Source: Paenibacillus thalictri (lineage in GTDB: Bacteria > Bacillota > Bacilli > Paenibacillales > NBRC-103111). From it: a stretch of 64,000 nucleotides of DNA. The stretch covers positions 168,242 through 232,241 of the forward strand of contig NZ_SIRE01000017.1 in the NCBI RefSeq assembly GCF_004307995.1, in the 5' to 3' direction. The translations under genes and the position numbers were made by a program. This document shows positions 59,619 through 64,000 of this stretch, one piece after another; the stretch's first letter is position 1, and every line of letters starts with the position of its first letter. The notes under the pieces are model-generated. The model ran no database searches and was not told the origin of the DNA. It saw only the letters and a program-made list of their open reading frames with translations.

Positions 59619-60958
59619 ACTGTCAAGAGGTGATGGAGCTAATGCAGAGATACCTGGATAAGGATCTCGAAGAAGGTGAGCACCTAGCGCTGATGAGCCA
59701 TATTCAGCAGTGCGAGGAATGCGCCGAATTGTTCGCCCGGCTGAAACACCTTTCATCCGAATTGGAAAATTTGCCGAAAGTTACTCCGTCTTTTAGCCTT
59801 GTGGATGCGATTATCCCGCGCCTTGCCGAGCTGGATCTCGAACGCTCGGAGCGGGGAGCCGCCGTTCCGGCTCCAGCTTCAAGCGAGGAATTAAGCATCG
59901 GCCGCCGCGAAGCGAAACCGCGCCGCTTGCGCGACCGCATATCGCTTGGCTGGATCGGCGGTGTCGTGGCGGCCGGATTAGCCCTTGGGCTGTTTATATT
60001 CAACAATCCGCAGAGCACGCGTTTTAATGCAGATGAAATGCTTCCTACGGCCAATCATCAGAAAAGTTCAACCGCCGCAGGGTCGGCAGCCGGCTCGGCA
60101 TCTTCTGCGGCAGCGGAGCAAAAAATGCGCAGCGATGACGGGGCAAACGCCAAACGAGCCGCTGAACCGCAAGCCGCCCCGGCCGCAGGAGCAGACTCGG
60201 ACATGAAAGCGGCCGATAAAGCGCCGGCAAGCGCGCCTCCCGCTTCAGCCGCAGAGCCTAAGAAGGACATGAAAGCCGGCCCGGCTGCGAACGCATCTAA
60301 CAATGCCGCTTCGCCCGTCCAGAACAATGCTGCGCAGCAGGCTGCACCTCCGGCGATCGGCGAGCGTGCAAGCGGCCCGGTTGCTTCGCCGCCCGCTGCA
60401 TTTAAAGAGGCGGAAGCGCCAAAAATCGCGGAAGCCTCGCCTTACGCCGCAGGATCGGGAGGAGGCGCCGCGCCGTCCGTCGAACCTTCACCGGCTGGCG
60501 CACCGGCGGCTCCGCCTCAGGAAACGCCTGCCGCTTCGGCTTCCGAAGCGCCGGCTGCGTCCGATAAAGTCGCTCAGCAGATGAGCGCGGATTCCGTGCA
60601 GGATCAAGCGGGTGCGGAAGCGCATAGCTTTGCCGCCGTCCCGAAGGCCAAGGGAATCGGCGATTCGCAAGCAGCCGCTCCGATGGGGATTGCCGCTGCG
60701 CCTAATCAAGCTGTTATGGCCAGCAAGGACGGATCGATGCTGGCCAAAGTGGAGGATCGCCGCATCGTCATCGCGGGCAGCGACGGGAAACTGCTTTTCA
60801 CTTCGAAAAAGCAGTGGAGCGAAAGCGATCAAGTGACGCTTGTCGGGTGGACGGACGAAGTTACCTTTACTTATCAGGTCGCTGCGGCGGGCAGCGTCAA
60901 AACCTACACAGTGAATATGAAAACCCGTGCGGAAGCAGAAAAAACAACTTCTCCGTAG
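59615..60958 (+). CDS. rsiW: ZAS-type anti-sigma factor with long Ala/Pro-rich extracellular region
   Basis: Membrane anti-sigma factor partner of the sigma gene it overlaps (ATGA). The N-terminal zinc domain has the H-x3-C-x2-C motif in HIQQCEECAELF (about residue 29-36), followed by one helix (GWIGGVVAAGLALGLFIF, about 113-130). Beyond that come about 225 residues of Ala/Pro/Ser/Glu low complexity and a folded C-terminal end (AKVEDRRIVIAGSDGKLLFT). 447 residues is twice the length of RsiW from B. subtilis; the extra part lies outside the membrane and may span the wall. Release by regulated proteolysis is expected from the family. Confidence 0.84.
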   Translation: MNCQEVMELMQRYLDKDLEEGEHLALMSHIQQCEECAELFARLKHLSSELENLPKVTPSFSLVDAIIPRLAELDLERSERGAAVPAPASSEELSIGRREAKPRRLRDRISLGWIGGVVAAGLALGLFIFNNPQSTRFNADEMLPTANHQKSSTAAGSAAGSASSAAAEQKMRSDDGANAKRAAEPQAAPAAGADSDMKAADKAPASAPPASAAEPKKDMKAGPAANASNNAASPVQNNAAQQAAPPAIGERASGPVASPPAAFKEAEAPKIAEASPYAAGSGGGAAPSVEPSPAGAPAAPPQETPAASASEAPAASDKVAQQMSADSVQDQAGAEAHSFAAVPKAKGIGDSQAAAPMGIAAAPNQAVMASKDGSMLAKVEDRRIVIAGSDGKLLFTSKKQWSESDQVTLVGWTDEVTFTYQVAAAGSVKTYTVNMKTRAEAEKTTSP

Positions 60959-61084
60959 CACATTTTTGCCGGCATTGCGTATATTGATAGCAAAGAGATG
61001 GATTAAACACAATCGCACAACCGCTCGGAGGAAGGTTTCTAGAGCCTTCCACCGGGTGTTCATTATAGATGATGCGATTTGGGG

Positions 61085-61138
61085 CAAAGGGATTATGCCA
61101 AACCGACAACGGTTTTGACGTAATCCCTTTGTTGTTTT
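61085..61138 (+). terminator. Terminator of the sigma/anti-sigma operon
   Basis: CAAAGGGATTA pairs with TAATCCCTTTG, with an inner AAACCG/CGGTTT stem, followed by TTGTTTT. Confidence 0.83.
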
Positions 61139-61177
61139 AAGATGGAATGAGCAAGGTAAGGCGGAAAGGTGAGGTTT

Positions 61178-62197
61178 ATGGATTACAAATCGGCTGTAAA
61201 AGAGCTGAGCAAAGGAAAAATCAACCCGGTATATGTGTGTTACGGCCCGGAAAGTTATTTAACCGACGACTTTATACGCCGTTTGACAGACCGTCTGGTC
61301 GAGCCCGACCAGCGCACGTTTGCCGTCACCAAATACGATCTGGCCGAAACGCCGCTTGAGCTTGTGCTGGAGGAAGCGGAAACGCTGCCCTTTATGGTGC
61401 CTCACAAGCTGGTCATCGCATCCAACGCCGTCTTTTTCACCGGAGCGAAGGATAACGGCAAGATCGAGCACCGGACGGAACGGCTGCTGGAATACATCGC
61501 GTCGCCGGTAGACTATTCGGTCATTGTGTTTACCGTCAATGCGGACAAGCTGGATGAGCGCAAAAAGCTGGTTAAAGCGCTGAAGGACGCAAATTGCCTG
61601 GTGGCCTGCGCCGCGCCTTCTGCGGACGAGCTGACGTCATGGGTGGCCAAACAAGCGGAGCGGCTTGGATTTACATTCGAACGGGGGGCGGCGGAGCAAT
61701 TTATTTTGTATGCGGGTACACACCTGCAGGCGCTTTCCCAAGAGCTTGAAAAATGCGCGTTATACGTCGGCAGAGGCGGTACTTTGACCGCCGCGCATGT
61801 AGAACAGCTGGTGACACGTACAACCGAGCAAAACGTGTTTATTTTAATCGAGGATATTGTACAGCTGAAGCTGGACCGCGCATTTACGATACTTCACGAG
61901 CTGATCAAAATGAAAGAGGAACCGATCAAGCTGCTTATGTTGATTGCCCGTCAATTCCGGATCATGTACCAGGTCAAAGATTTGACGCAGCAGGGTTATT
62001 CGCAGCAGCAGATTGGTTCGCAAATCGGGGTTCATCCTTATGCCGTCAAAATTGCCGCCGGTCAAGCGGCCAAATACGACATCAAGAAGCTGGCGGGCAT
62101 ACTGGGGGAGCTGGCCGATCTCGATTTTCAGATGAAAAGCGGACGGATTGATAAAGTGATGGGGCTTGAGTTATTTATGTTGAAACTGGCGGGCTAA
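61178..62197 (+). CDS. holA: DNA polymerase III delta subunit
   Basis: Clamp-loader subunit that opens the beta clamp. N-terminal INPVYVCYGPESYLTDDFIR, then the ATPase-like domains without a P-loop (LPFMVPHKLVIASNAVFF) and the helical collar (TEQNVFILIEDIVQLKLDRA; IKLLMLIARQFRIMYQVKDL; HPYAVKIAAGQAAKY). The ATG at 61178 follows AAAGGTGAGG. 339 residues. It is convergent to rpsT, the same order as yqeN-rpsT in Bacillus. Confidence 0.95.
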   Translation: MDYKSAVKELSKGKINPVYVCYGPESYLTDDFIRRLTDRLVEPDQRTFAVTKYDLAETPLELVLEEAETLPFMVPHKLVIASNAVFFTGAKDNGKIEHRTERLLEYIASPVDYSVIVFTVNADKLDERKKLVKALKDANCLVACAAPSADELTSWVAKQAERLGFTFERGAAEQFILYAGTHLQALSQELEKCALYVGRGGTLTAAHVEQLVTRTTEQNVFILIEDIVQLKLDRAFTILHELIKMKEEPIKLLMLIARQFRIMYQVKDLTQQGYSQQQIGSQIGVHPYAVKIAAGQAAKYDIKKLAGILGELADLDFQMKSGRIDKVMGLELFMLKLAG

Positions 62198-62214
62198 CCG
62201 CCCCGATATAAGGC

Positions 62215-62252
62215 AAAAACCATGATGCTCGCCGGAGCTCATGGTTTTTTTT
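62215..62252. terminator. Bidirectional terminator between holA and rpsT
   Basis: AAAACCATG pairs with CATGGTTTT with an inner GCTC/GAGC stem; A-run on the left and T-run on the right serve both convergent genes. Confidence 0.87.
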
Positions 62253-62265
62253 GCAGTAAGTACGA

Positions 62266-62538
62266 TTAAGCCTTTGCGCTCAGTTCGTTCAGTCTTTTCG
62301 CTAAACGGGACTTTTTGCGGCTGGCGGCATTTTTATGGATTAATCCTTTCGTTACTGCTTTATCAAGCTTTTTGCTTGCAGCAATGAGAGCTTCTTTAGC
62401 GGATTCCACACTATTGCCTGCTGCAGCTGTTTCAAAAGCCTTGACAGCGGTACGAAGAGCGGATTTCTGGGAAGCGTTGCGAAGGCGGCGCTTTTCGCTT
62501 ACTTTCACTCTTTTAATAGCGGATTTAATGTTTGGCAC
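62266..62538 (-). CDS. rpsT: Ribosomal protein S20
   Basis: Small basic 30S protein of 90 residues beginning MPNIKSAIKRVKVSEKRRLR, with GLIHKNAASRKKSRLAKRL at the end. The GTG at 62538 is chosen because AGGAGG lies eight bases upstream and it gives the family-standard start; a GTG three codons earlier is inside that spacing. Confidence 0.97.
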   Translation of the reverse strand: MPNIKSAIKRVKVSEKRRLRNASQKSALRTAVKAFETAAAGNSVESAKEALIAASKKLDKAVTKGLIHKNAASRKKSRLAKRLNELSAKA

Positions 62539-62684
62539 GACGTTCACCTCCTAAAAAACAATACGCAGTAAAGCATACATACTAATAAACATAGCTGTGC
62601 CTCTGCATCATACGACAACTTTAGATATTCTACCATGCCCCCTGTCAAAATGCAATAGTAGGCCTGTTTTACGTTCATTCCGTT

Positions 62685-62714
62685 GTATAAGCGGCTTCAT
62701 TTCATCAAACACTA
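62685..62714 (+). promoter_or_regulatory. Candidate forespore (sigma-F/G) promoter of gpr
   Basis: GTATA (full match to the sigma-F GYWTA -35), 15 bases, then TCAAACACTA, which keeps the RANANTR part of the -10 but lacks GG. It ends 30 bases before the gpr start. gpr is a known forespore gene. Confidence 0.42.
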
Positions 62715-62744
62715 CATGCAGTTAAGGATGAAAGGAGCAAACCT

Positions 62745-63761
62745 TTGGAAAACAGCGAGTTGGATCATCTGGATTTTTCATCGGCTTATGCCGATCTTGC
62801 TTTAGATGCTAGAGATTTGGCGTCCCGCGCATCCGGAAATCAGTCCATTCCGGGGGTCGATGCGTCAGAGCAAGACGAAAACGGCATCAAAATTACGGTA
62901 ATCGATATTACTTCGGACGAAGGCGCCAAAGCGATGGGCAAGCTGCCCGGACATTATGTGACGGTGGAAGTGCCGGCGCTGCGGCAGAAGGACAGCGACC
63001 TTCAGGATCGGGTCGCCACCAAGCTGGCCCAGGAGTTTGAGCTTTTTTTGCAGAAGCTTGGCATTTCAAAAACGGCTAAGGTGCTCATTATCGGTCTGGG
63101 CAACTGGAATGTGACACCCGACGCCTTGGGGCCGATCGTGGTCGAAAATGTGATGGTCACACGCCATTATTTCGAGCTGATGCCGGATCAGGTGAGCGCA
63201 GGTTACCGGGCCGTCAGCGCCATAGCTCCGGGGGTGCTTGGCACAACCGGCATCGAAAGCAGCGAAATTGTGCAGGGCATCGTCGAGAAATCGCGGCCGG
63301 ACCTGGTCATCGCCATCGATGCGCTGGCCTCACGGTCTCTGGAGCGCGTGAATACGACAATCCAGATTGCCGATACGGGCATCCACCCGGGATCGGGTAT
63401 CGGCAACAAACGCAAGGGTCTGACCAAAGAAACGCTGGGCGTGCCGGTCATCGCTATCGGCGTGCCGACGGTTGTGTATGCGTCTACTATTGTCAACAGC
63501 GTGATCGACATGATGCACAAGCATTTTAAGCAGCAGACGGCAAATACCGGACAAATTCTCGGGATGCTCGATCAACTGCAGGACAGCGAACGGCTTGAGC
63601 TGGTGAAAGAGGTGCTGAATCCGGTCGGCCACGATTTGCTGGTGACGCCAAAGGAAATCGACCAGTTTATCGAAGACATCGGCAACATTATCGCCAGCGG
63701 CTTAAACGCCGCGCTGCATGAAGCGATTGATGTGGACAATGTGGCGGCATATACGCATTAA
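62745..63761 (+). CDS. gpr: GPR germination protease
   Basis: Endopeptidase that degrades the small acid-soluble spore proteins at germination. Begins in the forespore as a zymogen: residues 1-15 (ENSELDHLDFSSAYADLALD includes the pro-region), then the conserved IGLGNWNVTPDALGP, ELMPDQVSAGYRAVSAIAPG, GIESSEIVQGIV, DLVIAIDALASRSLERVNTT and DTGIHPGSGIGNKRKG motifs that hold the catalytic Asp residues. 338 residues. TTG start with AAAGGAG eight bases upstream. In Bacillus spoIIP follows. Confidence 0.96.
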   Translation: MENSELDHLDFSSAYADLALDARDLASRASGNQSIPGVDASEQDENGIKITVIDITSDEGAKAMGKLPGHYVTVEVPALRQKDSDLQDRVATKLAQEFELFLQKLGISKTAKVLIIGLGNWNVTPDALGPIVVENVMVTRHYFELMPDQVSAGYRAVSAIAPGVLGTTGIESSEIVQGIVEKSRPDLVIAIDALASRSLERVNTTIQIADTGIHPGSGIGNKRKGLTKETLGVPVIAIGVPTVVYASTIVNSVIDMMHKHFKQQTANTGQILGMLDQLQDSERLELVKEVLNPVGHDLLVTPKEIDQFIEDIGNIIASGLNAALHEAIDVDNVAAYTH

Positions 63762-63778
63762 TCCGAATATCCATAAGA

Positions 63779-63812
63779 GGTGCGGAGCTCTCATGCGGCT
63801 TCGCGCTTTTTT
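63779..63812 (+). terminator. Terminator of gpr
   Basis: GTGCGGAGC pairs with GCTTCGCGC (two G-T pairs), followed by six T. Confidence 0.75.
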
Positions 63813-64000
63813 GTATGGATTGGACGCATTCATACTCTATAATAGATTTTACAGGGACGTTGTCCGGGAACGCAAAGTCCAGCGGTAATATGTCAAGTCC
63901 TGATCTGTGAAAATTGGAAATTGTTTTACCACGGTTGAGGTGGGAATCAGGAAAAATGGCAACACCAAGCTAAACCCAGTCGAAAACCGAAGTATCTTCC
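63813..64000 (+). other. Leader-like region before the next gene (cut by window edge)
   Basis: No coding frame is evident. CATACTCTA at 63831-63839 fits the CATANNNTA -10 of mother-cell sigma-E/K promoters, and TATAAT overlaps it at 63838. The expected next gene from Bacillus gene order is spoIIP, which is sigma-E controlled. The last 150 bases resemble no riboswitch that I can name. Confidence 0.3.

Noticed and set aside
63840..64000. Riboswitch (cyclic-di-GMP or cyclic-di-AMP type) after gpr
   Set aside because: Short matches such as GAACGCAAAGTCC recall parts of known classes, but the rest of the conserved core could not be aligned.

Overview
This window looks like the chromosome of an endospore-forming, naturally competent-type Bacillota of the Paenibacillus kind. 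The sequence itself supports this: GC near 50-55%, strong AGGAGG ribosome sites with many TTG and GTG starts, a spoVAC-spoVAD-spoVAEb operon, the spore protease gpr, a cortex de-N-acetylase of the PdaA type, the comER/comEA/comEB/comEC locus, a leucine T-box in front of leuS, an S-layer (SLH) protein and a YesN-type AraC response regulator. I saw no rRNA, tRNA or CRISPR array. Assignment to genus is inference from gene content and order.

Layout. 0-2.2 kb: end of a response regulator gene, then a non-coding block of five ~100-bp repeats and a GC-rich palindromic block. 2.2-9.2 kb: an iron/phosphonate-type ABC importer (binding lipoprotein, terminator, ATPase, fused permease), a second binding protein, a PP2C-like phosphatase and an L,D-transpeptidase. 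9.3-17.7 kb: an adaptor with a very long coiled coil plus an RND pump, an SLH-anchored protein with fourteen RCC1 repeats, and a tiny membrane peptide. 17.7-21.1 kb: a spoVA-type operon with DUF421/DUF1657 partners, its terminator split by a 171-bp palindromic insertion. 21.2-27 kb: an HD-GYP protein and a MoxR-DUF58-transglutaminase operon.

27.1-32.9 kb is the conserved yqeG-yqeH-aroE-yhbY-nadD-yqeK-rsfS cluster (ribosome assembly, shikimate and NAD synthesis) from one sigma-A promoter, ending in an S1-domain protein with an RG-rich N-terminus. At 33-34.1 kb a tyrosine recombinase gene sits alone between two 29-bp inverted, internally palindromic sites; this is the most unusual structure in the window. 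It is followed by a second HD-GYP protein, a methyltransferase, T-box-leuS, comER (divergent), comEA, metY, comEB and comEC.

44.8-64 kb: a glycosyltransferase with a DUF4214 partner, a sigma/membrane-protein pair, PdaA, a copper-amine-oxidase-like secreted protein, a second MoxR-DUF58-DUF4129 operon, KtrB, a methyltransferase, a DUF2264 protein, an ECF sigma/anti-sigma pair whose anti-sigma has a long Ala/Pro-rich tail, then holA, rpsT and gpr. In Bacillus spoIIP follows gpr; here the window ends in a leader-like region with no gene.
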